Part shown: piece after piece, positions 17,057-26,238 of the stretch | Layout: every line of letters starts with the position of its first letter | Numbering within the stretch: position 1 is the stretch's first letter | Assembly: GCF_035605935.1 (NCBI RefSeq) | Contig: NZ_DATNGK010000203.1 | Coordinates: 1 to 64,000, forward strand | DNA length: 64,000 bases | DNA from: Actinocrinis sp035605935 | GTDB lineage: Bacteria > Actinomycetota > Actinomycetes > Streptomycetales > Catenulisporaceae | Direction of reading: 5' to 3' | Position numbers and translations under genes: made by a program | Notes under the pieces: generated by a model | Databases searched by the model: none | What the model was told of the DNA's origin: nothing | The model's input: the letters and a program-made list of their open reading frames with translations, nothing else

Positions 17057-19364
17057 CCGCGTTCACCTCCTGGTCGCACAGCGCGATGTGTTCGGGCCGG
17101 ATGGGAACGCGGGTCAGCGCAAGGCCCGTCGCGTCGCGCACGGCGGCTGCTATCGCAGGGGTCGAAGACAGCGTTGGCGGCTCCCCGGCGCCACGCAGGC
17201 CATACGGCGAAGCCGGGTCGGGATGTTCCAAGATCCGCATGCCGAGCGGCGGCATGTCGAGGATGGTCGGGATGAGGTAGTCGGTGAACGACGGATTACG
17301 CACCTTCCCGTCGACCGTGATGATCTCCTCGAGCACGGCCAGGCCAAGCCCCTGCGCGGTACCGCCCTGGATCTGGCCTTCGAGCGCCAACCGGTTGAGT
17401 ATCCGGCCGACGTCCTGGACGACATCGAGCTGCACGACGCGGATCAGGCCCAGTTCGACGTCCACATCGACCACGGCGCGGTGCACCGCGAAGGCGAACT
17501 GGACATGTGAGCTGCCCTGTCCGGTCAGCCGGTCGAGCGGCCCGGTGGCCCGGTGCCGGTACTCGCGCGTCTCCTCGATCGTCTTCTCGCCGAGTACATC
17601 GGCCAGGTCGGCGATCGGTTCACCGAGCACGGTGACGATCTTGCCGCCGAGTAACATCGAGCCCTGCGGTACCGATACGCCACGGTCGCGCGCCGCTTCG
17701 AAGACCCGGTCTCGCACCGCTTCGCAGGCCACCTTGACCGCTCCCCCGGTCATGTATGACTGCCGGGACGCGGATGAGGACCCTGACGATCCGACCCGCG
17801 TGTCCGCCCGCGCGACCGTCACCTGCTCGACGCCGAGTTCAGTGCGGGCGATCTGGCCCTGAACGGTGACCAGTCCTTGCCCGACCTCGGCGGCTGCGGT
17901 GTGCACGTGGGCGACTGGTTCGCCGCGTTCGACGGTGAGCGTGACACGAGCGGTCGCGAAGTCGTCGAAGCCCTCTGAGTAGCAGATGTTCTTGATCCCG
18001 ACGCCGTAGCCGACGCCCCGGCGTACGCCCTCGCCGTGCGTCGTGTTGCCGTAGCCACCTGGCCGCAGCGCGTTCGGGTCCTGCGCCGATGGCATCGGCA
18101 TTGAGCGCAGCTCGTCGAACATCTCGGCCAGCGGCGCCGGGGAGTCGATCACTTGTCCGGTCGCGATGGTCGAGCCCTGTTTCACGGCGTTGCGGGCGCG
18201 CAGATCGAGCGGGTGCATGCCGAGCTGCGCGGCCAGCGCGTCCATCTGCGCCTCGTAGGCGAAGCAGGCCTGCACGGCGCCGAATCCGCGCATCGCCCCG
18301 CACGGCGGGTTGTTCGTATAGGCGCCATAGGCATCGATCGCGACGTGTTCGACCTCGTATGGTCCGACGCCGAGCGACGACGCATTGCCGACGACGGCTT
18401 CGGTGGTTGAGGCATAGGCGCCGCCGTCGAGCAGGATCTCAGCGATGACGTAGACCAACGTGCCGTCACGCCGCGCGCCGTGGGTGTATCGCATGATCGC
18501 CGGATGGCGGTGTACGTGCCCGAAGAAGGACTCCTGCCGGTTGTACACCATGCGCACCGGCCGGCCGGTGCGCAGCGCGAGCATCGCCGCGTGGATCTGG
18601 ACCGACAGGTCCTCGCGGCCGCCGAACGCTCCGCCGATTCCGGCCAGTGCCATGTGCACCTTCGATTCCGGCAGCCCGAGGCAGGGCGCGACCTGTTCGA
18701 GGTCGGCGTGCAGCCACTGTGTGGCGACGTGTAGTTCCACGCCACCGTCGGCCGCAGGGTAGGCGAGCCCTGCTTCCGGACCGAGGAACGCCTGATCTTG
18801 CATGCCGACCTGGTATTCGCGGGTGACCGTGACGTCGGCGCGCGCCTGGACCGCGGGATCGAGCGGGTCGCCGCGGCGGATCGGCTGGTGGCGCACGAGA
18901 TTGCCGCCGGGATGCACGCGTGGGCTGGCCGGATCGAACAGCGCGCTGCGCAGGTCGGTAACCGGCGGAAGGATTTCGTACTCGACGACGATCGTCTCCG
19001 CAGCGCGCCGGGCCGTCTCCGCGTCGTCGGCCGCGACGATCGCGACCGGTTCACCGTGGTAGCGCACCTGGTCGATGGCGAGGACCGGGCAATCGCGCAC
19101 GATCAGGCCGTAGTACTTGCTGCCGGGCACGTCCTGGTGCGTGAGCACCGCACGCACTCCCGGCAGCGCGAGGGCCGGCTTGGTGTCAATACGTTTGATT
19201 AGAGCTCTGACATGCGGGCTGCGCAGTGTCGCGCCGTAGAGCATGCCCTCGGCCGTCAGATCTGAGGCGTACTCGAAGGTCCCGAGCACTTTGGCAGCCG
19301 CGTCGGGTCTCAGGGGACTGTCGCCCACGCCGCCGGGGCGGTGCTGGCGGCCATTGCCGTTCAT
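17049..19364 (-). CDS. pucD: Xanthine dehydrogenase, molybdopterin-binding subunit
   Basis: A 771-residue large subunit of a three-subunit xanthine dehydrogenase that oxidises hypoxanthine/xanthine to urate. Family landmarks in order are KVLGTFEYASDL at the start, the GGAFGGREDLSVQIHAA cofactor loop, NPPCGAMRGFG, AAEVGQGLVTVQGQIA and the C-terminal GLRGAGEPPTLSSTPA, which carries the catalytic Glu. Length is normal. It starts 30 nt after the deaminase gene and overlaps xdhC at its end. The partner FeS and FAD subunits are encoded upstream in the same operon. Confidence 0.93.
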   Translation of the reverse strand: MNGNGRQHRPGGVGDSPLRPDAAAKVLGTFEYASDLTAEGMLYGATLRSPHVRALIKRIDTKPALALPGVRAVLTHQDVPGSKYYGLIVRDCPVLAIDQVRYHGEPVAIVAADDAETARRAAETIVVEYEILPPVTDLRSALFDPASPRVHPGGNLVRHQPIRRGDPLDPAVQARADVTVTREYQVGMQDQAFLGPEAGLAYPAADGGVELHVATQWLHADLEQVAPCLGLPESKVHMALAGIGGAFGGREDLSVQIHAAMLALRTGRPVRMVYNRQESFFGHVHRHPAIMRYTHGARRDGTLVYVIAEILLDGGAYASTTEAVVGNASSLGVGPYEVEHVAIDAYGAYTNNPPCGAMRGFGAVQACFAYEAQMDALAAQLGMHPLDLRARNAVKQGSTIATGQVIDSPAPLAEMFDELRSMPMPSAQDPNALRPGGYGNTTHGEGVRRGVGYGVGIKNICYSEGFDDFATARVTLTVERGEPVAHVHTAAAEVGQGLVTVQGQIARTELGVEQVTVARADTRVGSSGSSSASRQSYMTGGAVKVACEAVRDRVFEAARDRGVSVPQGSMLLGGKIVTVLGEPIADLADVLGEKTIEETREYRHRATGPLDRLTGQGSSHVQFAFAVHRAVVDVDVELGLIRVVQLDVVQDVGRILNRLALEGQIQGGTAQGLGLAVLEEIITVDGKVRNPSFTDYLIPTILDMPPLGMRILEHPDPASPYGLRGAGEPPTLSSTPAIAAAVRDATGLALTRVPIRPEHIALCDQEVNADV

Positions 19365-19394
19365 CGCCTGCCGCTCCTTCCTCAGCCCGGTCCG

Positions 19395-20813
19395 TTAACC
19401 GCGATCCTTCATCCGGTCGCTCGCGCGCCGGGCCGCGCGTGCCAGCTGCGCCGTGTCGGCCGTGAGCAGTTGCGCGTCCTCGACGATTGGGCGGCCGTGC
19501 ACGGTGAGCAGCTTGAGCGGGGCCGGGGATCCGAATACGAGAGCCGCGACCGGGTCGGCGATGCCGGCGTGCGCGAGACCGTCGAGCCGCCACAGCGCCA
19601 GGTCGGCGCATTTTCCCGGTTCAAGCGAGCCGATCTCGTGCGCGCGGCCGAGCACTCGTGCGCCGCCGATGGTGCCGAGGCGCAGCGCGGCGCGGGCGTC
19701 CAGGGCGACCTCCGGGTCCGGTCCGCCGGCGCGCAGCCTGGAAACGTAGAGCGCCGAGCGCAGTTCCTCGACGAGCATTCCGGCTTCCTGGGAGGCCGGG
19801 CCGTCGACGCCAAGGCCTACGGACACCCCGGCATCGATCAGTGCCTTGATGGGAGCGTGCCCCGAACCGAGCCGGGCGTTCGAACTCGGGCAGTGCGCGA
19901 CGCCGGTTCCGGTGGCGGCTAGGCGTTTGACGGCCGCGTCGGAGAGATGCACGCAGTGCGCGAGCCACACGTCGGGACCGAGCCAGCCGAGGGATTCGGC
20001 GTATTCGGCGGGCGTGCAGCCGTGCCGCGCGACGCAGAACTCTTCTTCATCCGCGGTCTCGGCGAGGTGGGTGTGCAGCCGCACGCCGCTTTCACGGGCG
20101 AGTTGCGCGGTCCGGATCATCAGCTCGCTGCTGGCGGAGAACGGTGAGCAGGGCGCGAGGCCGATACGCGTGAGCGAGCCGGGGCGCGGGTCGTGGTAGC
20201 GGCCGATGGCGTCCTGGCTGGCGTCGAGGATCGCGTCGAGTTCCTCGACCACTTCGTCTGGGGGCAGCCCACCGGCTGAGACGCCGCGGTCCATCGAACC
20301 GCGGGTCGGATCGAAGCGCAGGCCGATCTCGCGTGCCGCGATGATCGTCGTGCCGAGGAGGTCGCCGCGGCCGCGTGGGAAGAGGTAGTGGTGATCGCTC
20401 GTCGTGGTGCATCCGGTCAGCGCCAGCCAGCCGAGTGCGGCCTGCGCCGCGGCGAATACGGCCTCTTCATCGATGCGAGCCCAGCGCGGGTAGAGCTGCG
20501 TGAGCCAGCCGAAGAGAGGCGAATCCTGGGCAAGGCCGCGAAAAATCCACTGGTAGAGGTGGTGGTGGGTGTTGACGAGGCCGGGCGTGAGCAGGCAACC
20601 GGAGCCGTCGATCACGCGCGGGGCCGGACCGGAGCCGCAGCCGGCTTTCGCTTCGCGGGGAGCCGGTCCCGGGCCGATGGCTCTGAGCACGCCGTTGGAA
20701 ACGATCACGTGCCCGGCCGCGTATTCGGTGCCCTCGGCGTCGACGGTCGCGATGGCGCAGCCCTCGATGATGAAGGCCGAGGTGGTTTCCGTGTCGTGCG
20801 TGATCTCGCTCAT
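19395..20813 (-). CDS. 8-oxoguanine/guanine deaminase (ATZ/TRZ amidohydrolase)
   Basis: A 472-residue amidohydrolase. Metal ligands are NTHHH after LTPGLV, then His in RLHTHLAET, HCVHLSD, and the Asp in LGVDGPASQE. The segment HHHLYQWIFRGLAQDSPLFGWLTQLYPRW is characteristic of the 8-oxoguanine deaminase branch, which makes urate from 8-oxoguanine; guanine to xanthine is the alternative. Either product enters this pathway. It overlaps the FeS-subunit gene upstream by 4 nt and lies between the FeS and Mo subunit genes, so xanthine dehydrogenase and deaminase are made together. Confidence 0.88.
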   Translation of the reverse strand: MSEITHDTETTSAFIIEGCAIATVDAEGTEYAAGHVIVSNGVLRAIGPGPAPREAKAGCGSGPAPRVIDGSGCLLTPGLVNTHHHLYQWIFRGLAQDSPLFGWLTQLYPRWARIDEEAVFAAAQAALGWLALTGCTTTSDHHYLFPRGRGDLLGTTIIAAREIGLRFDPTRGSMDRGVSAGGLPPDEVVEELDAILDASQDAIGRYHDPRPGSLTRIGLAPCSPFSASSELMIRTAQLARESGVRLHTHLAETADEEEFCVARHGCTPAEYAESLGWLGPDVWLAHCVHLSDAAVKRLAATGTGVAHCPSSNARLGSGHAPIKALIDAGVSVGLGVDGPASQEAGMLVEELRSALYVSRLRAGGPDPEVALDARAALRLGTIGGARVLGRAHEIGSLEPGKCADLALWRLDGLAHAGIADPVAALVFGSPAPLKLLTVHGRPIVEDAQLLTADTAQLARAARRASDRMKDRG

Positions 20814-21403
20814 CGGGCGACCACCTGCCCACGCGCGGCACGCAGTTCATCGGTCGCGAGACGAACCGCCTCGATGATCTTCTCGTATCCGGTGCAGCGG
20901 CACAGGTTTCCGGCTAACGCCTCGCGGATCTGGGCCTCGTCGGGTTGACCGGCCGAATCCGTGCCCTCGTTCGCTTTGCTCAGTGTTCGATGAACGAGAT
21001 CGTGCACTGCGACGATGAGGCCCGGGGTGCAGAAGCCGCATTGCACCGCGCCGCATTCGATGAACGCCCGCTGCACCGCGTCGGGCGCGGCGTCCTCGGC
21101 GAGCCCTTCGACGGTCCGCACGTCGCGGTCCCTGGCCTGCCGGGCCGCGACCAGGCACGAGCAGACCGCCTCGCCATCGAGGTAGACGGTGCAAGACCCG
21201 CATTCGCCCTGTTCGCAGGCGTTCTTCGTGCCAGGCAGGTCGAAGTGCTCGCGCAGCGCGGTGAGCAGGCTGGCTCCGGCGGGCACCGCGGCGGCGCTAC
21301 GGACACTGCCGTTGATCCTCAGGCTGAGCACGCTGTTGTCCGGCGCCGCGTTCTTCGACGCGGCGTTCGTCGCTGCCGGGTTCGTCAATGCTGGCTCCGT
21401 CAT
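20810..21403 (-). CDS. pucE: Xanthine dehydrogenase, 2Fe-2S subunit
   Basis: A 197-residue small subunit carrying two [2Fe-2S] clusters. The plant-ferredoxin-type cluster uses the Cys residues of ACEQGECGSCTVYLDGEAVCSC. The second uses CGFCTPG and CRCTGY. An Asn/Ala-rich extension of about 25 residues precedes the domain. It overlaps the FAD gene and the deaminase gene by 4 nt each, so it is translationally coupled on both sides. It transfers electrons from the Mo centre to FAD. Confidence 0.95.
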   Translation of the reverse strand: MTEPALTNPAATNAASKNAAPDNSVLSLRINGSVRSAAAVPAGASLLTALREHFDLPGTKNACEQGECGSCTVYLDGEAVCSCLVAARQARDRDVRTVEGLAEDAAPDAVQRAFIECGAVQCGFCTPGLIVAVHDLVHRTLSKANEGTDSAGQPDEAQIREALAGNLCRCTGYEKIIEAVRLATDELRAARGQVVAR

Positions 21404-22275
21404 GCCGGAATGGGTTCCCTGTCTCGCTCTGCGCCCCCGGTGGTGCGGATCCAGCGCAGCGCCCGGGTCGCCAGCACGGCGAGCGCGTGGCGGCGATACG
21501 CGGCGGTGCCCCGCACGTCGTCGATCGGGCTGGCCGCGTCGGCCACCAGTTCGCCGAACCGGCGCGCCGCCGAGACCGGCACGGTCAGGTTCGTCCAGTC
21601 CAGCGCCCCGGCGAGGAAGCGCTCCGCGGCCCGGGCAGCCAGCGGCGTCGGTCCGGCCGAGCCGATGCCGGTACCGACCGTGCGGCGGTCCAGGTCAACG
21701 GCGAGCGCGAAGGAGCACACGGCGATCACCATCGCGTTGCGCGAGCCCACCTTGGCGAACTGCTGCGGTCCCGCCGCGGTCGGGATGAGCACCGCGCGGA
21801 TCAGCTCGTCCGACGCCAGTGCGGACCGCTTGACGCCGGTGAAGAAGCCCCCGATCGGGATGTGCCGCACGCCTCGGAACGATTCGGCCTCGACTACGGC
21901 TCCAGTGGCCAGCAGCGCGGGATGCGCGTCCCCGGCCGGTGACGCGGTGCCCAGGTTCCCGCCGACCGTGGCTCGGTTGCGGATCTGCGGCGAGCCGACG
22001 GTGCGCGCGGCCATCGCCAGCGCGGGGAGCCGGTCGGCGAGGTCGGAGATGATCCGCGCGTAGGGGACGGCGGCGCCGAGGTGCACCGTTCCGCCGACGA
22101 CGTCCCACTCCTTCAGTTCCCTGATGCGGCCGAGGTCGAGCAGCGCGCTGGGCCGGCGCAGGTCGAAGTTCAGCTCGACCATCACGTCGGTGCCGCCGGC
22201 GATCGGCACGGCGTCGGGGCGCGCGGCCTTGGTCTCCAGGGCCTCGGCCCAGCTGGTGGGGGCGAAGAACTCCAT
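21400..22275 (-). CDS. pucC: Xanthine dehydrogenase, FAD-binding subunit
   Basis: About 291 residues. The FAD-binding PIAGGTDVMVELNF and TVGSPQIRNRATVGGNLGTASPAGDAHPAL motifs are intact, followed by the CO-dehydrogenase flavoprotein C-terminal region (GPQQFAKVGSRNAMVIAV, GSAGPTPLAARAAE, DDVRGTAAYRRHAL). ATG 22275 (MEFFAPTSW) matches the family N-terminus. An in-frame GTG at 22365 would overlap the uricase stop as GTGA and ATG 22308 is another option, so the start is open. Downstream overlap is 4 nt. Confidence 0.92.
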   Translation of the reverse strand: MEFFAPTSWAEALETKAARPDAVPIAGGTDVMVELNFDLRRPSALLDLGRIRELKEWDVVGGTVHLGAAVPYARIISDLADRLPALAMAARTVGSPQIRNRATVGGNLGTASPAGDAHPALLATGAVVEAESFRGVRHIPIGGFFTGVKRSALASDELIRAVLIPTAAGPQQFAKVGSRNAMVIAVCSFALAVDLDRRTVGTGIGSAGPTPLAARAAERFLAGALDWTNLTVPVSAARRFGELVADAASPIDDVRGTAAYRRHALAVLATRALRWIRTTGGAERDREPIPA

Positions 22276-22361
22276 CGGTAGCGCCGCTCCTCGCTCTCTC
22301 TTCGTCATGCCTGCCGCTCTCGCTGCCTCGTGGCAGCTGCCGCTGCGCCGCTCGGCTCCGG

Positions 22362-23258
22362 TCACTCCCAGGCGCCGGGGTCGGCAGGCGCGTCCCCGCG
22401 GGCGAGGGTGCCTTCGATCAGGCCGTATGGCCGGTCGGCGGCGTAGAAGACCTCGTTATCGTTGCTGAGTCCGAACGGCGCGAGGTCCACCGCGAAGTGG
22501 TGCCGGTTGGGCAGGGTGAGTCTGACCTCTGCGATCCGCTCGTCCTGCGTGAGCAGCCGCTCCCCCATCGCATAGAGGGTTTGCTGGAGGGAGAGGCTGT
22601 GCGTGTCTGCGAAAGCGGTCATCAGCGCGGCTCGGGCGCGCGCGTACGACTTGTCCCAGTCGACGTCCGGCGTCGCCTCGGTGTGACGCCAGCGGGCGTC
22701 GACCGCGGTGGCCAGGACGCGGTCGGTGGTCTCCGCGAGCGTGGTGTATTCGTCCTTGTAGAAGCCGTGGAACTCGGAGCCAGCCGTGTTGAGCACGACG
22801 AGGTCGGTCAGGCCGCTGACTATGGTGCGCCGGCCGTCGACGTCGGCGTGGACGAGCACGGTACGCACCTCGCGGCCGCCGCGCACGAAGGAGTGCCTGC
22901 TTTCGGCGCCCGGGATGCGATCCCAGGCGTACTCCTCGACGGCGATCCGCGCGTGGCTGATGTAAGGGCACGTAGTGAGGAAATGCCGGGTGAGCAGCAC
23001 CGCGAACTCTTCGGCCGTGGCGACGCCGTGTTGCCTGGCGAGGGCGTAGACGGCGTTCTTCTGCGCGTCGGTGGTCAAAACCTTGGCGTTGTCGCCGGTC
23101 AGGTGGGTTTCGGCCTGGTCGCCGCAGAGCGCGACGCTGACGGTCAGGTCCTTGAGCGCGTGCTCGGCCCCGTTTCTGGAGACGTGCACCATCCGCACCT
23201 CGGCCTTGCCGTAACGGGTCGGGCCGAGAACGACGGAACTCGAGCGCTGATACAGCAC
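22362..23258 (-). CDS. uox: Urate oxidase (factor-independent uricase)
   Basis: A 298-residue uricase that oxidises urate to 5-hydroxyisourate. Landmarks are GPTRYGKAEVRMV with the active Lys, the GDNAKVLTTDAQKNAVYALA segment with the catalytic Thr, HSFVRGG, DLVVLNTAGSEFHGFYKDEYTTL, and LPNRHHFAVDL near the C-terminus. Length is typical of the two-domain T-fold enzyme. It starts 1 nt after the HIU hydrolase stop. Confidence 0.96.
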   Translation of the reverse strand: MLYQRSSSVVLGPTRYGKAEVRMVHVSRNGAEHALKDLTVSVALCGDQAETHLTGDNAKVLTTDAQKNAVYALARQHGVATAEEFAVLLTRHFLTTCPYISHARIAVEEYAWDRIPGAESRHSFVRGGREVRTVLVHADVDGRRTIVSGLTDLVVLNTAGSEFHGFYKDEYTTLAETTDRVLATAVDARWRHTEATPDVDWDKSYARARAALMTAFADTHSLSLQQTLYAMGERLLTQDERIAEVRLTLPNRHHFAVDLAPFGLSNDNEVFYAADRPYGLIEGTLARGDAPADPGAWE

Positions 23259-23259
23259 G

Positions 23260-23628
23260 TCAGCTTCCCCGGTAGGTGGAGTAGGAGAAGGGGCTCAGCA
23301 GCAGCGGGACGTGGTAATGCGCTTCCGCGTCGATGACCGCGAAGCAGACCGCCACCTCCGGGTAGAAGAACTCTTTGACGCCGCGCCCGGTGAAGTAGCC
23401 CGCGGTGTCGAAGACCAGCCGATACGTCCCGCCCGCGCCGCCGTTCTGCGCTGCCGCCACAGCGAGATCAACGCCGGCGAATGCCTCACGCACGCGACCG
23501 TCTGCGTCGGTGCGGGTCTCGGCCAGGGTGCTCCAGCCGTGCGCCGTGGCGGTGTCGAGGCGAACGGACAGCCCGGCGGCCGGCTGTCCGAGCGCGGCGT
23601 CGAGTACGTGTGTGGACAGGCTCACCAT
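23260..23628 (-). CDS. pucM: 5-hydroxyisourate hydrolase (transthyretin-like)
   Basis: A 122-residue protein that hydrolyses 5-hydroxyisourate to OHCU. The family signature is clear: LSTHVLDAALGQPAAGLSV at the N-terminus, HYHVPLLLSPFSYSTYRGS with the terminal Tyr-Arg-Gly-Ser at the C-terminus. It overlaps the OHCU decarboxylase gene by 7 nt and abuts uricase, so the three steps after urate are co-translated. Confidence 0.96.
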   Translation of the reverse strand: MVSLSTHVLDAALGQPAAGLSVRLDTATAHGWSTLAETRTDADGRVREAFAGVDLAVAAAQNGGAGGTYRLVFDTAGYFTGRGVKEFFYPEVAVCFAVIDAEAHYHVPLLLSPFSYSTYRGS

Positions 23629-24236
23629 TGCGGCCGGGTCCCCTCCGCGAGGCCGATCAGCAGCTTGTCGAGCCGCAGCCGTACGATCTGATTCAGTTCA
23701 TCGCGCACCACCGCCTGTTCGGTCGGTTCGTCGTGTTCGAGGCGGCCGAGCGCGGCGGCGAGCAGCTGCGGCGCGGTGCGTCCGGTCGCGCGGATGAGGT
23801 AGACATGACCGAATTTGGCCTCGTAGGCGGCGTTGGCCGCGGCGAGCGCGGCGGCGGTGCGCGCGTCTGCGTCCGCGACGCCGGACTGCTCGGCGCGTGA
23901 CCACGTCGCGTCACGTCCGGTGCCCGCGGCCCGTTCACCGATGCGGGGATGCGCCGCTAGGGCTTCCTGGATGTCGGACCAGTCGAGCGCGGCGAGTTGA
24001 GCGGCCGAGAATCGGCGCAGTCCGGCGTCGTCATCGAAAGGGCGAGCAGCCGTGACGGCGGCGACCCAGCGCCGGGACGCACAACAGGAGCCGAGCGCGG
24101 CCGCGGCGTCACCGTCCGGCAGCGCGTTGAAACGGGTCAGCCCGACGCGCACGGGTACGGGCGCGCCCACATTCGCGCCCGTACCCGCCTCCCGCGCCGC
24201 CACGTCCACCGGCCACTTCCGTCCGATCCAGTCCAT
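23622..24236 (-). CDS. uraD: OHCU decarboxylase
   Basis: Decarboxylates 2-oxo-4-hydroxy-4-carboxy-5-ureidoimidazoline to S-allantoin. The family core starts at LTRFNALPDGDAAAAL; the catalytic His is in AHPRIGE, followed by the EQSGV, YEAKFGHVYLIRATGRT and ELNQIVRLRLDKLL segments. The first roughly 30 residues are not typical, so the real start may be an internal GTG (in VPVRVGLTRF) rather than ATG 24236. It is the first gene of the 11-gene purine operon and diverges from pucR; the 184-nt divergent region shows no clear palindrome. Confidence 0.92.
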   Translation of the reverse strand: MDWIGRKWPVDVAAREAGTGANVGAPVPVRVGLTRFNALPDGDAAAALGSCCASRRWVAAVTAARPFDDDAGLRRFSAAQLAALDWSDIQEALAAHPRIGERAAGTGRDATWSRAEQSGVADADARTAAALAAANAAYEAKFGHVYLIRATGRTAPQLLAAALGRLEHDEPTEQAVVRDELNQIVRLRLDKLLIGLAEGTRPQW

Positions 24237-24420
24237 CTAGCGCCTCAGTCAATCCGGTGCTGACCTCGGCATCCATGGGCCGATGGCACGAACCGGCTCA
24301 GCGCGGCGGCCCGCTGGCGTTGGAGGTTCCTACGAGAAGCCCAGGCGGCTAGGGTGACTGGTAAGGCCGCGACATCCAACGGTGAGAGACGGTCTGCCCG
24401 CCGACAAGGGGATTGCTCGG

Positions 24421-26238
24421 ATGCGCTTACGGGACCTGGTCGAGTCGTCGCCGCTCGGGCTGACGCCGGTCACCGGCGCGCCCGGGCTCGAGCGTGAGCT
24501 CGGTTCGGTGATGGTGACCGACCTGCCGGACCCGAGCCGGTATCTGCGCGGCGGCGAGCTGGTGGTCTCCGGCCTGGTGTGGCTCGCCGACCAGCGCAAA
24601 TCGGCGAGCGAGCACTGTGAGTTGTTCGTCGGCGCGATCGCCAGGGCGGGCTGCGCGGGGCTGGCGGCCGGGGACACGACGGACGCGCCGCTGCCGCGCG
24701 AACTGCTGGCCTCCTGCGCGCGGCACAGCGTGCCGCTGCTGCACGTTCCGGCGAAGGTGGCTTTCGCTGAGCTGACCGAGTGGATTTCCCGGCGCATCTC
24801 GGCGGAACGGGCGGCAGACGCGGGCGAATTGCTGGCGCGGCACCGCCGCCTGGTGGCCGCGGAAGCGCAGCAGGGCATGTCCGGGATCGTGCGGCTGATC
24901 GCCCAGGAGACCGGCATGGCCTGCGGCGTGATCACCGCATCCGGGGAGCTGGTCGCGGCGTATGACGGGCAGCAGCCGAGCCCGGCGGCGCGCGCGGCAA
25001 TCGCGCGGGAGTCGCTGCGGACGGCGGCGCAGCCGGAGCGGCTGGTCGAATACCGCGGCCGGGCCTACTCGGTGTACACGGTGCACGGCCGGCCCGGCAC
25101 GCCGATCACCGACTGGTACGCCGCGTTCGAGGGTGATTGGCGGACGTGGCCGCGGCAGCGCCGGGAGGCCGCGCGCGGTGCGGCTCGGCTGATCGGCGCC
25201 GAGCGGGCTCGGCTGGCGGAGGGGCAGCGGGCACTGCGCCGGGTCGGCCGGGAGCTGGTCACCTTGGCCGCCGCGGCCGGGCCGACCGCGGAGATAGGGG
25301 CGCGGCTGACGGTCGCCGGCCTCGATCCGGCCGCGGGGCTGCGCGCGATCGCCGTGGCCGTCACGGTGGCGGGCGCGAACGGCTCGGGCGGCGGGAGCGC
25401 CGCCGCCGAATCCGGTGGCGCGGGCGGCCCGCACGTCGGGAGGCTCGCGCGGGTACTGGTCGAGGCGGCGGAAGCGGACACGCCGGTGCCGATCGCGGTC
25501 TTCGGTCCGCACGCGGGCGTGGCGGCGGGCGAGCAGGAGGACAGCGGGGCGAACGGTGATCCATGGCTCGGCGCGACGTATGCGGTGGTGCTCAGCGCGG
25601 ATCCGCTGCTGCCGGCGGCAGAGGCCGAGACCGGTGCGCGCGGCGATACTCCCGCCGGCACGGCGAACGGTGGCACGGCGGGCGCCGCAGCGCCAGGCAT
25701 CACGCCACCGGCTTCGGCAGCGACGTCGAGAGTTTCCGGACAGACCCCGTCTACGACGGCGCTGACCCTGCGCGCCCGGCTCACGGCCCTGTCCCCCGGC
25801 CTTGGCCGCGGCCGTGTCGCGGTGGGCCTCAGTGACCGGTTTACCCAGGCCGCCGATCTCGCCGGCGCGATCGAGGAAGCGCGGCTGGCGATGCGGCTGG
25901 CGATGCGCCGCCCCGGTCGGCTGGAGCTGACCGAGCACGACGAGCTGGCCTCGCACCTGGTGCTGCTCGCGCATGTGCCCGACGAGCTGCGGCGCGGGTA
26001 TCGCGACCGGCTGCTCGGCCCGCTGCGCGCGTACGACACCCGGCACCATTCGCAGCTGGAGGAGACGCTCGACCGGTTCCTCGGCTGCTCGGCGTCGTGG
26101 AGCCGGTGCGCGCACGAGATGCACATTCACGTCAATACGCTGCGATACCGGATCGAGAAGATCAACCAGCTGACGGGCCGGGATCTGGCCAGGCTCGATC
26201 ATCAGGTCGACTTCTACCTAGCCCTGCGCGCGCGATGA
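24421..26238 (+). CDS. pucR: PucR-family transcriptional regulator of purine catabolism
   Basis: About 605 residues. The N-terminal purine-catabolism (PucR-N) domain (MRLRDLVE... VTDLPDPSRYLRGGELVVSGLVW) is followed by a GGDEF-like middle region containing two Ala/Gly/Thr-rich insertions (about residues 320-335 and 400-445). The C-terminal helix-turn-helix is at CAHEMHIHVNTLRYRIEKINQLTGRDL. ATG 24421 has AAGGGG upstream. It diverges from the purine operon, which it most likely controls in response to a pathway intermediate. It overlaps the next gene by 4 nt. Confidence 0.92.
   Translation: MRLRDLVESSPLGLTPVTGAPGLERELGSVMVTDLPDPSRYLRGGELVVSGLVWLADQRKSASEHCELFVGAIARAGCAGLAAGDTTDAPLPRELLASCARHSVPLLHVPAKVAFAELTEWISRRISAERAADAGELLARHRRLVAAEAQQGMSGIVRLIAQETGMACGVITASGELVAAYDGQQPSPAARAAIARESLRTAAQPERLVEYRGRAYSVYTVHGRPGTPITDWYAAFEGDWRTWPRQRREAARGAARLIGAERARLAEGQRALRRVGRELVTLAAAAGPTAEIGARLTVAGLDPAAGLRAIAVAVTVAGANGSGGGSAAAESGGAGGPHVGRLARVLVEAAEADTPVPIAVFGPHAGVAAGEQEDSGANGDPWLGATYAVVLSADPLLPAAEAETGARGDTPAGTANGGTAGAAAPGITPPASAATSRVSGQTPSTTALTLRARLTALSPGLGRGRVAVGLSDRFTQAADLAGAIEEARLAMRLAMRRPGRLELTEHDELASHLVLLAHVPDELRRGYRDRLLGPLRAYDTRHHSQLEETLDRFLGCSASWSRCAHEMHIHVNTLRYRIEKINQLTGRDLARLDHQVDFYLALRAR

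Noticed and set aside
24237..24420. Operator for PucR in the divergent purine region
   Set aside because: Only a 4-bp CCAT/ATGG repeat is visible; too weak to report as a site.
24427..26202. Minus-strand frame opposite pucR
   Set aside because: Shadow frame rich in Arg/Pro/Gln; pucR on the plus strand has both family domains.
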